Below the pieces are notes generated by a model. That model saw nothing but the letters and a program-made list of their open reading frames with translations, made no database searches and was not told where the DNA came from. This document shows, one piece after another, positions 24,765 through 34,085 of a stretch of 64,000 bases of DNA; position 1 is the stretch's first letter; the number at the start of each line of letters is the position of its first letter. Position numbers and translations under genes: made by a program. Location: contig CBDCIT010000042.1 in assembly GCA_965217615.1 (NCBI GenBank), forward strand, positions 3,378 through 67,377, written 5' to 3'. This DNA is from CAVOAK01 sp965217615. GTDB taxonomy: Bacteria > Pseudomonadota > Alphaproteobacteria > UBA8366 > CAVOAK01.

Positions 24765-26009
24765 ATGTGGGAATTGGTGTGGTCGAATAGGCGATATTTC
24801 GCTGCGTGTGTTTGGCTTGCTATTGGCGCTGCGATTACGCAGCCTGCGCTCGCCGCCGACTTGGTGGTGTCTGCAGCACGCATCGGCGTGCATCCCGCGG
24901 CGACGCGGTTCGTCCTCGAATCAAACGCGCGGTTTGCGTACCGCGTGTTTACACTTGCTGAGCCCTATCGGGTGGTTGTCGATTTGCCCGAGGTCGACTG
25001 GCGCGTGGCGCCGGTCGAAGGCAACGTCGTAGCGTCTGCGCGGGGGGTCGTTTCAAACTTCCGCTATGGACTGTTTCAGCCGGGCAATAGCCGGGTCGTC
25101 ATAGATCTCGCCGTACCCGTGGCCATAGAGCGCCATTTTATCTTGCCTTCGAGCGATGGTGGGCCATTCCGATTCGTGCTCGATCTCAAAGAGATTCCAC
25201 CCAGAGACTTTGATCCTCGCAAGACGGATATCCGGACTGCGGACTGGAAGGTCGCGCGCGCAGCGGTCGCGCGCCGCGTGGTTTTGGCGCCGCGCCGCCA
25301 AGCGCGAGCTCATGAAAAGCGTGTCGTCGTCATCGATCCCGGTCATGGTGGCGTCGATCCTGGATCGATCGGTGTTACCGGTGCGTATGAGAAACGGATT
25401 ACGTTGTCGACTGCGCGAATGGTCAAGCAGACCCTAGAACGCAGTGGCCGCTATGAGGTTGTGTTGACACGCGAGCGCGATGTGTTCTTGCGCCTGCGAG
25501 ACCGGTTCGAGGTAGCGCACCTGGCAAACGCCTCGCTGTTTCTGTCGCTGCACGCGGATTCGTCGCCCAAACGGTCTGTGCGCGGTGCATCGATTTACAC
25601 ACTTTCCAATCGCGCATCCGATAAAGAGGCGGAGGCATTGGCGGCAAAGGAAAATAAGGCGGATATCATCGCCGGCGCCGATCTGAGCGACTACCCGCCC
25701 GAGGTATCGAGTATCCTGATCGATCTTGCGCAAAACGATACCAACGAGGAATCATGGCACTTCGCCGAGATGTTGGTGGAGGAACTGGAAGGAAAAATCA
25801 GAGTCTTACGGAACACACACCGCTTTGCGGGGTTTGCCGTATTGAAATCGCCAAACGTACCCTCTCTACTTGTCGAGCTTGGCTATCTTTCAAATCGGCG
25901 CGACGAGAAGCTTTTGCGCAGTAAGTCGTACCGCGAGCAATTATCACGCGCCGTGCTGCGCGCTGTTGACCGATATTTTGAACGGTTGAAGAGTCTTGAG
26001 CGATCATAA
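24765..26009 (+). CDS. amiC: N-acetylmuramoyl-L-alanine amidase, AmiC type
   Basis: 414 residues. Periplasmic amidase that cuts the stem peptide from glycan during cell separation. Signal peptide (RRYFAACVWLAIGAAITQP), an AMIN domain (RFAYRVFTLAEPYRVVVDLP) and a C-terminal Amidase_3 domain with zinc ligands in VVIDPGHGGVDPGSIG, the first Glu in YEKRITLSTARMVK, NASLFLSLHADSSP and LVELGYLSNRRDEK. Start at the ATG at 24765; a GTG at 24738 is possible. mrcA follows 65 bp downstream, a common pair. Confidence 0.93.
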   Translation: MWELVWSNRRYFAACVWLAIGAAITQPALAADLVVSAARIGVHPAATRFVLESNARFAYRVFTLAEPYRVVVDLPEVDWRVAPVEGNVVASARGVVSNFRYGLFQPGNSRVVIDLAVPVAIERHFILPSSDGGPFRFVLDLKEIPPRDFDPRKTDIRTADWKVARAAVARRVVLAPRRQARAHEKRVVVIDPGHGGVDPGSIGVTGAYEKRITLSTARMVKQTLERSGRYEVVLTRERDVFLRLRDRFEVAHLANASLFLSLHADSSPKRSVRGASIYTLSNRASDKEAEALAAKENKADIIAGADLSDYPPEVSSILIDLAQNDTNEESWHFAEMLVEELEGKIRVLRNTHRFAGFAVLKSPNVPSLLVELGYLSNRRDEKLLRSKSYREQLSRAVLRAVDRYFERLKSLERS

Positions 26010-26073
26010 CTTTGCCACATTCTTTCCCGACATTTGACTCCTAGGTAGGCAAAGCTGCCAACGATTCGAGCCG

Positions 26074-28527
26074 ATGATTCGCTTAGTAAAGATCATTCTT
26101 GTTCTGACTTCTTTGTGTCTGTTCGGTGTTCTTGTCGCTGCGGGCAGCGGTGTCTATTTGCTTTGGCGTTATGGTCAGGATCTGCCTGATTATCGCCAAC
26201 TCGCGAACTATCAGCCAAAGACGATTACGCGGTTTCACGCCGGCGATGGACGGTTGATCGCCGAGTTTGCAACCGAGCATCGCGTCTTTGTCCCGATACA
26301 GGCACTGCCGCGCACGTTCATTCAGGCATTTATCGCCGCCGAAGATCAGAACTTCTTCACGCATCCGGGGGTGGATCCAGTTGCGCTGGTCCGGGCGGCA
26401 TTCACCAACCTAACCAACATCGGCAGCAATCGCCGTCTTGTCGGTGCGTCGACGATAACACAGCAAGTTGCAAAGAACTTTCTGCTGACCAGCGAAGTTT
26501 CCATTGAGCGCAAGATCAAAGAAGCAATCCTCTCATTCCGCATCGAGCGCGCCTTTTCGAAGGAACAGATACTCGAACTCTATCTGAACGAAATATACCT
26601 AGGGTATGGATCCTACGGTGTGGCGGCGGCCGCACTGAACTATTTCGACAAGTCACTTCACGAACTTTCCGATGGGGAAATGGCATATTTGGCGGCGCTT
26701 CCGAAGGCGCCGAACAACTATCATCCCGTGCGCAATCCGAAGTCGGCCAGAGCGCGGCGCAATTGGGTGATAAGCCGCATGTACGAAGAGGGTTTTGTCG
26801 ACGCGGAAACGGCGTTCCGCGCGCGCGCGGAACGCCTGCGTGTCGTTCCCAACACTGGCGCCGCGCACGCACAAGCTGACTATTTCGTTGAGGAGGTTCG
26901 GCGCGAACTCGTTCAACGCTACGGGGAAGCCCGGCTCTATGAAGGTGGACTTTCTGTACGAACGACCGTGGATCCGACGCTACAGAGGATTGCCGACGAA
27001 GCTCTACGCCGCGGATTGATCGCCTACGATCGGCGTCACGGGTGGCGTGGTCCTTGGGACCGGATTGAGGTGATGGAGAACTGGCTGGGTGTGCTCCGTG
27101 GGATCAAGCGTCCGCCTGGTACGGAAGGCTACGAGTTGGCCGTCGTAACTGAGCTCAACTCCAGTGGCGCGACGATCGGCCTAACAACGGGCCGGATCGG
27201 ACGCATCCCGCTGGAAGAACTCAAATGGGCACGCGCGTGGCTAGGGAACGAGGGCAGGGGACCGTCAATAAAGAAACCGTCCGACGTGCTCCTTGTCGGC
27301 GACGTCGTTCTGGTCCAGACGATATTTGAGAAGACCAAAATTCAGGAGGGCGAGGACCCGAACTACCCGCCCGGAACATACGCTTTGCGCCAGGTGCCTG
27401 AAATCAACGGCGCAATCGTGGCGCTCGACCCGCACACCGGTCGTGTCCTTGCAATGACCGGCGGCATGGCGTTCGAGGCTAGTGAATTCAATCGGGCGAC
27501 TCAGGCATGGCGCCAGCCTGGTTCCGCGTTCAAGCCGTTTGTCTATCTAGCGGCGCTCGACAACGGCTACACGCCGGCCACGCGAATTCTCGATGCGCCG
27601 TTCGTACTCGATCAAGGTCCCGGCTTGGGCAAGTGGAAGCCGGCCAACTACACGCGAAGGTTTTACGGTCCCTCGCCGATGCGCCTAGGGATCGAGAAGT
27701 CGCGAAATTTGATGACCGTGCGTCTGGCACAGAGGATAGGCATGCCGAAAGTCGCCGAATATGCCGAGCGGTTTGGCCTTGTCGATGAGATGCCGAATCA
27801 GCTCGCGATGGCACTGGGCGCCGGCGAAACAACGCTCCTGAGAATGACAACTGCATTTGCGATGCTCGTCAATGGCGGTCGGCGAATTACGCCGGCGCTG
27901 ATCGATCGCATTCAAGACCGCCAGGGCAAGACCATCTTCCGGCATGACGCACGAAAATGCGAAGATTGTCAGATGGCCGAGTGGGACGGCGGGAGCACGC
28001 CAACACTTCCCGATGTTCGTGACCGCGTTGCAGATGCAACCAGTGCCTACCAGATCGTGACGATGCTCGAGGGTGTCGTCAAAAGAGGAACGGGACGTCG
28101 AGTGCGCGCTGTCGGTAGGCCGCTCGCTGGCAAGACTGGCACGACCAACGATGGAGTGGATACGTGGTTCATTGGATTCTCCCCGGATTTGGCCGTCGGC
28201 ATCTACGCTGGATTTGACCAGCCTCGACCCCTGGGCAAGAACGAAACCGGCTCGTCGGTTGCGGCGCCCATCTTCAAGGACTTTATGGAGCATGCGTTGC
28301 GCGGGAAGCCGGCGATCCCATTTCGCATACCGTCCGGCGTTCGCCATGTCCGCATTAATGTCGAAACCGGCCGTCCGGCACGCCCCGGCGATAAACAGGT
28401 CATTCTCGAGGCGTTTAAGATCGGCACCGAGCCCGCCGGAGACTCGGTCTTGATCGATGGGTCCGGCGGCGTCGCTGAAGCCGCAGGTACGACGGGCGCT
28501 CCGCCCGCTTCAGCCGGGCTTTATTGA
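26074..28527 (+). CDS. mrcA: Penicillin-binding protein 1A (bifunctional glycosyltransferase/transpeptidase)
   Basis: 817 residues. One N-terminal membrane helix (IILVLTSLCLFGVLVAAGSG), GT51 domain with EDQNFFTHPGVD, GASTITQQVAKN, ERKIKEAI and EIYLGYGSYGVAAA; OB-like insertion; then the transpeptidase with SxxK in GSAFKPFVYLAALD, SxN in EKSRNLMTV and KTGTTND. Polymerises and cross-links peptidoglycan. In many alphaproteobacteria prfB follows directly; here eight other genes lie between. Confidence 0.96.
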   Translation: MIRLVKIILVLTSLCLFGVLVAAGSGVYLLWRYGQDLPDYRQLANYQPKTITRFHAGDGRLIAEFATEHRVFVPIQALPRTFIQAFIAAEDQNFFTHPGVDPVALVRAAFTNLTNIGSNRRLVGASTITQQVAKNFLLTSEVSIERKIKEAILSFRIERAFSKEQILELYLNEIYLGYGSYGVAAAALNYFDKSLHELSDGEMAYLAALPKAPNNYHPVRNPKSARARRNWVISRMYEEGFVDAETAFRARAERLRVVPNTGAAHAQADYFVEEVRRELVQRYGEARLYEGGLSVRTTVDPTLQRIADEALRRGLIAYDRRHGWRGPWDRIEVMENWLGVLRGIKRPPGTEGYELAVVTELNSSGATIGLTTGRIGRIPLEELKWARAWLGNEGRGPSIKKPSDVLLVGDVVLVQTIFEKTKIQEGEDPNYPPGTYALRQVPEINGAIVALDPHTGRVLAMTGGMAFEASEFNRATQAWRQPGSAFKPFVYLAALDNGYTPATRILDAPFVLDQGPGLGKWKPANYTRRFYGPSPMRLGIEKSRNLMTVRLAQRIGMPKVAEYAERFGLVDEMPNQLAMALGAGETTLLRMTTAFAMLVNGGRRITPALIDRIQDRQGKTIFRHDARKCEDCQMAEWDGGSTPTLPDVRDRVADATSAYQIVTMLEGVVKRGTGRRVRAVGRPLAGKTGTTNDGVDTWFIGFSPDLAVGIYAGFDQPRPLGKNETGSSVAAPIFKDFMEHALRGKPAIPFRIPSGVRHVRINVETGRPARPGDKQVILEAFKIGTEPAGDSVLIDGSGGVAEAAGTTGAPPASAGLY

Positions 28528-28594
28528 TCTTCTAATTCAATAGCGACGACGAGAGTTTAGTCTGAACGCGGCCCTCGCGCTGACCAAACCGGCG

Positions 28595-29518
28595 TCAGAC
28601 GGTAGGTACGGTGGGTGTGGGCTCGGCATATTCTGGTTGGGCCAGCCGTTCGCGATAGGCGACATAGGTCGTGCTAGCAAAGATCATCGCGCCACCGATC
28701 CACGTGAAAACGGCCGGGATTTCAAGAAAGAAGACAAAGCCGATAGCGGCGGTCCATATCAGCTGAAAGAAAAACACCGGCGCCACGATGTTGGTCTCGG
28801 CGTCCCGAAATGCTTGGGTCATGCTCATGATGGACCCCGTGAACACGACGCCCATTACGCCAAGCCACAAGAGTTGGGACCAGGTCGGCCATTGCCAGAA
28901 GAAAAGCGCCGGGATCAGAGCCAACGGCCATCGCAGCGCAATCGCGTAACAGGTGATCGTGACGCTCGTGTCGGTCCGCCCCAGGAGCTTTATGCAAAAC
29001 GTTGCCATGCCGCCAAATAGCGCTGAGATAAGCGCGAGCATGACGCCAAATTCGATTGGTTGAATGCCCGGCTGCAGGATTAATAATGTTCCAATAAAAC
29101 CCACTAGAATCGCGGCCCAACGTCGAAACTTCATGATTTCGCCGAGGAAAAATACGGCAAGAATTGCCGTGAAAATCGGTGATAGGAAGCTGAGTGCTGT
29201 CACGAGTGCAAGCGGCGTAAAACTGATGGCCAGAAACGCAAAAATCATCGCGGTTACGCCCATCGTGACGCGAAAAAGATGAAGCACAAATCGACGTGTC
29301 CGAAGCGATCGCACACCATCGCGAACGAGCCACGGCAACACTACTGGAAATCCGAAGATCGATGTGAAGAACACGATTTCGAACGGGTGCAATTCGCCCG
29401 AAACCTGGCGGACCATACCGCTGAGTATGGAAAACCCAACGGTTGCGAGAAGCATGAACCCCATGCCTCGGATATTTGTAGAAACCGGGGGTTTGCGCGT
29501 TTGGCGGTCGCTGCGCAT
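28595..29518 (-). CDS. EamA-domain (DMT superfamily) permease
   Basis: 307 residues with about ten hydrophobic helices in two EamA repeats; for example GMGFMLLATVGFSILSGMVR at the start and TAAIGFVFFLEIPAVFTW near the end. RhaT/YdcZ-like exporters of small metabolites belong here; substrate unknown. It starts 23 bp after the stop of the upstream oxidoreductase gene on the same strand, so the two are probably co-transcribed. Confidence 0.9.
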   Translation of the reverse strand: MRSDRQTRKPPVSTNIRGMGFMLLATVGFSILSGMVRQVSGELHPFEIVFFTSIFGFPVVLPWLVRDGVRSLRTRRFVLHLFRVTMGVTAMIFAFLAISFTPLALVTALSFLSPIFTAILAVFFLGEIMKFRRWAAILVGFIGTLLILQPGIQPIEFGVMLALISALFGGMATFCIKLLGRTDTSVTITCYAIALRWPLALIPALFFWQWPTWSQLLWLGVMGVVFTGSIMSMTQAFRDAETNIVAPVFFFQLIWTAAIGFVFFLEIPAVFTWIGGAMIFASTTYVAYRERLAQPEYAEPTPTVPTV

Positions 29519-29541
29519 CGCCGCGTTCTTTTCGACGGCAA

Positions 29542-30438
29542 TTATTCAGCGGCCGGACGATGGGTCAGGGCGCTGGCAATCATGTCGATGGCCTGGTCGA
29601 GCGTGCGCGACGCGTCGTGACGTTCACGGGTTTCTGCCGCAAGAGTTGTCGTTGCGAGAAGCCGGTAAATCGCCGCTGCGCCTTCGTGAAAACCTGTTGG
29701 CACTCCGGCGCTCGCAAACGTGGCGGCGATTTCTTCCATTTCGCCGATCCAGCGCCCCGCGTCGGTCGCGATCCACGGCACGCGTGCGCGCATTTGCTTG
29801 AGGGTCGATTGTTGGCTGTTTTCGAATTCTGCAATCAGGGGCATCGATAGCCCCAGCCGTTCGGCGGCGATCAGTACCGCCGTGTGAAGCGCCCACGTGC
29901 CCTTGGTTAAGGCCGCGTAACACATCTTGATTGCCGACGCGTCGCCGATATTGCCGCCCATATTCTTCACCTCGATTCCCTTGCCATCGAGAAACGAGAC
30001 GAACCCAACATCGGGTCCGCTGGCGTAAAATCGAGGGACGCTGGTTTCGCTCGGGGCGCCGCCGATGATGCCCACATCGACAAAGGGTGCACCGCGATCT
30101 TGGATGGTTCGGGCGATCGCCGATACTGTGTTCGGCGAGACCGCATTGCAGTCTACAAACGCGGGTGTGCTTTGGGCGCTTGCCATGGCCGAGCTGGCTG
30201 CGATCGCAAACTCTGGGGCCGCGGCCGGCGGTAGGATCGACAGAACAATGTCGGATTCACGCACCAGTGTGACCAGATCGACGGCGTCTTCGATTCCTGC
30301 CTGTTTTGCCAATTGACGGCTACGGTCGCTGCGGCCGCCAAGCGCGGTGATGACACGATGACCGTGGCTCCGAAGTGCCCGGCCGACGGCATGGCCCATG
30401 TTGCCTGTGCCGACGACGGCTATGGTTTCTTTGGGCAT
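29542..30438 (-). CDS. NAD(P)-binding oxidoreductase of the 3-hydroxyisobutyrate/6-phosphogluconate dehydrogenase type
   Basis: 298 residues. Rossmann loop IAVVGTGNMGHAVGRAL at the N-terminus, NSVSP-type catalytic region DCNAVSPNTVSAIA, then a helical C-terminal domain of the DUF1932 kind with GGNIGDASAIKMCYAALTKG containing the family Lys. Substrate unknown. Start at the ATG at 30438 with GAGGAGAAG upstream; an ORF start at 30609 would add a poorly composed 57-residue stretch. Likely operon with the downstream permease. Confidence 0.87.
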   Translation of the reverse strand: MPKETIAVVGTGNMGHAVGRALRSHGHRVITALGGRSDRSRQLAKQAGIEDAVDLVTLVRESDIVLSILPPAAAPEFAIAASSAMASAQSTPAFVDCNAVSPNTVSAIARTIQDRGAPFVDVGIIGGAPSETSVPRFYASGPDVGFVSFLDGKGIEVKNMGGNIGDASAIKMCYAALTKGTWALHTAVLIAAERLGLSMPLIAEFENSQQSTLKQMRARVPWIATDAGRWIGEMEEIAATFASAGVPTGFHEGAAAIYRLLATTTLAAETRERHDASRTLDQAIDMIASALTHRPAAE

Positions 30439-30667
30439 CGATCTGCTTCTCCTCGATCCATTTGCGATGTAATAGACGACGCTGCGAGAGTTCGTGAGAG
30501 GTATATGAACTCTGGCGTTTCGAAGACGCGCAAAATCCGTGGGAACTCTCAAAAACAGTGTGCTGAAGGCGCTATCGGACAGCATTTCACTGCTGTCGGC
30601 CGTTCGCAAGCGTGGATGTCGCGATCGGCGTTATGCGACATCTCCTGCCGAACGTGTGCGGGAATGC
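30439..30667. other. Intergenic region upstream of the cspA promoter
   Basis: Divergent control region between the minus-strand oxidoreductase and plus-strand cspA. No gene recognised. It includes GAACTCTGGCG and GGGAACTCTCAAAA blocks that may be regulatory but cannot be assigned. Confidence 0.5.
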
Positions 30668-30696
30668 TTGAATTTGCCAAAAGCGCTCTCTATCCT
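30668..30696 (+). promoter_or_regulatory. Candidate promoter of cspA
   Basis: TTGAAT (30668-30673), a spacer of exactly 17 bases, then TATCCT (30691-30696). Transcription from here would give a leader of about 130 nt before the ATG at 30835. Long structured leaders are usual for cold-shock genes and are regulatory in CspA. Confidence 0.45.
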
Positions 30697-30834
30697 TTGC
30701 CTGTTGTTGTACGAGGGGCTGGTTAGAACACTTTGGTATTCAGCTCTGCCACCTCCCACAACTTGGCGTGTGCCGTGCGGCTATGTTGGCAGTTCGGGGG
30801 CGCCAACTGGTTCAACCACGTAAGGTAACAGGTC

Positions 30835-31041
30835 ATGGGGATCGGTACGGTGAAATGGTTCAACCCGACCAAGGGCTTCGGGTTTATTGAGCAGGACGGT
30901 GGCGGCAAGGACGTGTTCGTGCACGTAACGACCGTCGAGCAGTCTGGGATGCACACTCTCCAAGAAGGCCAAAAGGTCTCTTTCGAGATGGAGTCCACTC
31001 CGAAAGGTTTGAACGCGACGAGCGTCGCCGAAGCGGAGTAA
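30835..31041 (+). CDS. cspA: Cold-shock protein (CspA family)
   Basis: 68 residues forming one cold-shock domain. RNP1 is KGFGFIEQD and RNP2 is VFVHVTTVE; the N-terminus GTVKWFNPTKGFG is diagnostic. Binds single-stranded RNA/DNA as an RNA chaperone. Long leader upstream (see promoter). Two short GC-rich inverted repeats follow the gene (31096-31112 and 31113-31128), the second being CCCGT...ACGGG, but neither has a T run. No gene is seen from 31042 to 31311. Confidence 0.96.
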   Translation: MGIGTVKWFNPTKGFGFIEQDGGGKDVFVHVTTVEQSGMHTLQEGQKVSFEMESTPKGLNATSVAEAE

Positions 31042-31311
31042 CGAACGGCGTTTGTTCCGGGTCGGCGGGGTGCTAGTCCGCTCGATCCGACCGAGCAAGT
31101 AGAAAAACAGAACCCGTAAACGAACGGGCTGTTGTCGCTGGCCTGACGGCGCTGATGGGCTTGCCGCATTTTGCCGTCTAGATTTACTGTCGGCCGAGGC
31201 GATGCGTGCCTATGCAACCCTCCCAACTCGTTTGGCAGTAGGTTGCGTGTAGACCGTGATGAACCTGGGGGACCGAATGGCCGCAGGGATTGCTGGATGA
31301 AAGGCACCACT

Positions 31312-32169
31312 ATGAGTATCGAATTCAGACCACTTAGCGATGCGTTGGGAGCGGAAGTCGTCGGCGTCGATGTATCCGAAGACCTCTCTGACGAGACGAT
31401 CGCCGAGATCCGCACGGGCTGGCTGCAGAACAATATTCTGCTGTTCCGGAACCAGGAGATGACGCGGCAGCAGCAAAAGGCGTTCACTCAACGGTTCGGC
31501 ACGCTGATGGTCAGCCCCAACTCCCGCACCCGTTTCCCCGAGCACCCGGAAGTGCTGGTGTTCTCGAATATCCAAGTCGACGGCGAGTATATCGGCAGTC
31601 CTCCTGCACGTGTCGGCGAGGGCTGGCATAGCGATTTCTTCTATCTGAAAGAGCCGGCCGGCGGTTCCTTCTTCTACGCCAAGGAGGCGCCTGAAAATGG
31701 TGGTGAAACGTGGTTCGCGAACATGACGAAGGCGTACGAGGCCTTGTCGGAGGAGAAGAAGAGCACGCTGTCAGTCCGCAAGTGCACATATAGTCAAATC
31801 AAGACGCTGCAAATCCTCAACCCCGAGCTGCCACCAATGACCGACGAGCAGAAGCACGCATCGCCGGACGTCACCCATCCCATGGTGCGCGTCCACCCCG
31901 AGACCGGGCGCACAGCGTTGTTCGTCGGCCTGCGCGGGACGCCAGCGTGTTGCGTGGACGGTATGAAAGAAGGGGAGGGTGTCGAGTTTCTGGAAGAGTT
32001 GCGCTCATTTGCGACGCAACCCCAATTTACTTATTCGCACCAATGGCGACCCGGCGACGCGATTTTGTGGGATAACCGCTGCACGATGCATCGCGCAACG
32101 GTATTTCCCGACGAGATCGGCCGCCGCCTCTGTTACCGCACGACCGTTGAAGGCGGTGTGCCCTTCTAA
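31312..32169 (+). CDS. TauD/TfdA-family Fe(II)/2-oxoglutarate dioxygenase
   Basis: 285 residues. The facial triad is visible: HxD in GEGWHSDFFYLKEP and the distal His in NRCTMHRATVF; the 2-oxoglutarate-binding Arg follows in RLCYRTTVEG. Seen also IEFRPLSDALGAEVVGVDVS at the N-terminus. Substrate unknown (taurine, 2,4-D or other organic acids in the family). Start at the ATG at 31312 with AAAGG upstream; an ATG at 31297 is an alternative. Confidence 0.92.
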   Translation: MSIEFRPLSDALGAEVVGVDVSEDLSDETIAEIRTGWLQNNILLFRNQEMTRQQQKAFTQRFGTLMVSPNSRTRFPEHPEVLVFSNIQVDGEYIGSPPARVGEGWHSDFFYLKEPAGGSFFYAKEAPENGGETWFANMTKAYEALSEEKKSTLSVRKCTYSQIKTLQILNPELPPMTDEQKHASPDVTHPMVRVHPETGRTALFVGLRGTPACCVDGMKEGEGVEFLEELRSFATQPQFTYSHQWRPGDAILWDNRCTMHRATVFPDEIGRRLCYRTTVEGGVPF

Positions 32170-32315
32170 GAGTCGCATTGCAACCAACGATAATTTACCC
32201 GTCACGCCGATATATCGGATAGCGTGTCCGAAATTGCGCACGCGCCCTGTCGACTTCAACGACGTGGACGTGCCGCGTGTCGGGCGAGCCGACACTGCCG
32301 GGAGGGCGCCAGGAA

Positions 32316-33242
32316 ATGGTCGGGACCACAGCTGTAGTGAGCGACGGCACGGACCATGTCCATCACCGTCTCGCCGTGCTGCTGGTGCTGGTGAGCAGCA
32401 TTATCAACTCCGTCGGTGGCCTACTCTTACGCTTGGTAGACGTGGCGGGACCCTGGCAAGTGTTGTTCTATCGACAAGTGTCGTTGATGCTGTGCCTGAT
32501 CCTATTGTTGGCATTGTACTACCGTCGCCGCGTCATCGCAGAGTTTAGGGGTATCGGCGGCTTCGGCGTTCTAGCTGGCTTCGCGGTGGGCGCCGGCAGC
32601 ACCTGCTTCATACTTTCCCTTTCCAGCACGACGATTGCCAATACGCTCTTTATCCTCAGTGCAACGCCGTTCGTAACGGCGGTTCTCGCATGGGTCTGGC
32701 TGAAGGAGCCCGTGGGGCGGAGCACGTGGATCGCCATGGCGTTGGCGCTCGTGGGAATCGCGGTGATGGTTGGCGGTGGATTCGCTGCAGGAACGGTTTT
32801 CGGCAACGTGATGGCGCTCATCACCATCGTCTGCTTCTCGTGTTTTGTGGTGCTGTTGCGCCGCCACCGGGCGACCAACATGATACCGGCGGTAGTCGTC
32901 GGTTCCGCCATTGCGGCGATCGGTGCAGCGGTTGCCCTCAAAGGGGACTTTACGATCTCCTGGCATGACTTTGCGATTTGCGTTGCTTGGGGCGGTGTGC
33001 TTTCGACGACCGTGCACTTTCTCTTCGTTTGGAGTTCGCGGTTCGTGCGTGGCGCCGAGCTGATGCTACTTGTCCTCGTCGAATTTGTGCTCGGTCCGAT
33101 CTGGGTCTGGCTATTCGTCAATGAAATTCCGAGGGCAGCAACGCTCGTGGGTGGGGCCGTTGTTCTCGTTGCCGTTGCCAGCCGGGCGGCTCTATCGCTT
33201 CGTGGCGAGAGGGCCATGGCCGAACTTGCGGCAGCTGAATGA
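32316..33242 (+). CDS. EamA-domain (DMT superfamily) permease
   Basis: 308 residues, about ten membrane helices in two repeats (LVSSIINSVGGLLLRLVDVA; FILSATPFVTAVLAWVWLKE in the first, MLLVLVEFVLGPIWVWLFVN in the second). Start taken at the ATG at 32316, which has GGAGGG and AGGAA upstream; a GTG at 32277 is possible. It lies between a dioxygenase and a VOC protein on the same strand, which suggests uptake or export of the compound they handle; this is inference. Confidence 0.88.
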   Translation: MVGTTAVVSDGTDHVHHRLAVLLVLVSSIINSVGGLLLRLVDVAGPWQVLFYRQVSLMLCLILLLALYYRRRVIAEFRGIGGFGVLAGFAVGAGSTCFILSLSSTTIANTLFILSATPFVTAVLAWVWLKEPVGRSTWIAMALALVGIAVMVGGGFAAGTVFGNVMALITIVCFSCFVVLLRRHRATNMIPAVVVGSAIAAIGAAVALKGDFTISWHDFAICVAWGGVLSTTVHFLFVWSSRFVRGAELMLLVLVEFVLGPIWVWLFVNEIPRAATLVGGAVVLVAVASRAALSLRGERAMAELAAAE

Positions 33243-33350
33243 AGGTCAATTGGCACACTATTTTGCCTTATGATACGGTCATGCTTAGAGTCACTAACGG
33301 GATGCGAGCTAACGCACTAACCAGCGGTAACGCTCGATGAGGAGAGATGT

Positions 33351-33977
33351 ATGCTGACGGGTATCAACTATCTGGCCTTTATCACCGACGATATGGAGAA
33401 GACCATTCGCTTTTACCGCGATTTGCTGGAGATGGAGCTGAACTCTGGCGTCGGACATGGCGGCTACCGCCATTATTTCTTCAAGTTTGGCGAGGCGCAG
33501 GTCGCTTTTTTTGAGTATGCCGGGGCAAGCCCCATGGAACGCAAGTTCCACGGTTCGCCGACGACAAAGCCACTCGGCTTCGATCATGTATCGTTTACCG
33601 TGGCAAGTCGGGAAGACCTGTTCCACTTCAAGGACAGGCTACAGGCGGCTGGCGTGGAGGTCTCGGGCGCCGTCGATCACGGCACGATTTGGTCGATCTA
33701 CTTTTTTGATCCGAACAATATTCCGCTTGAGATTTCATGGGACTGCATGGAAGTCGTCAAACCGCCAGCGATGAGCGAGGATGATCCAATGCCGATCATG
33801 GCGGAGGGCGCGTCACCCCAGCCAGGCACCTGGCCCGAGGTCACCAATCCGACGCCGCCGGAGCAAATGACCGCGCATGCGGGAAATGGATTCGAGATGC
33901 GCGAAACGTTCCTGCGCGAGGGCACGGGTCGCGACACCGAGGAGTACAGCCGAATAATTGCCGATGCGGCTGAGTAG
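33351..33977 (+). CDS. VOC-family (glyoxalase/dioxygenase fold) protein
   Basis: 208 residues. A vicinal-oxygen-chelate domain covers residues 1-130: GINYLAFITDDMEKTIRFYR, LGFDHVSFTVASREDLFHF and IYFFDPNNIPLEISW, the last carrying the usual C-terminal Glu metal ligand. Residues 135-208 are a low-complexity acidic tail with Pro (GASPQPGTWPEVTNPTPPEQ). Activity unknown. GAGGAGAG precedes the ATG. Confidence 0.85.
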   Translation: MLTGINYLAFITDDMEKTIRFYRDLLEMELNSGVGHGGYRHYFFKFGEAQVAFFEYAGASPMERKFHGSPTTKPLGFDHVSFTVASREDLFHFKDRLQAAGVEVSGAVDHGTIWSIYFFDPNNIPLEISWDCMEVVKPPAMSEDDPMPIMAEGASPQPGTWPEVTNPTPPEQMTAHAGNGFEMRETFLREGTGRDTEEYSRIIADAAE

Positions 33978-34085
33978 GCCGCGGACGAGCCGTCCCCTAC
34001 TTCGCTGATGCGTGGGGTCATCGGTTCTGGGCTCCATCGAACCGGCTGACCTGATTCAGTTTTGTATCCAAATTGGAGACACCTA

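Noticed and set aside
30723..31487. 254-codon minus-strand ORF across cspA and the TauD start
   Set aside because: It runs antisense to two well-supported genes and has poor protein-like composition.
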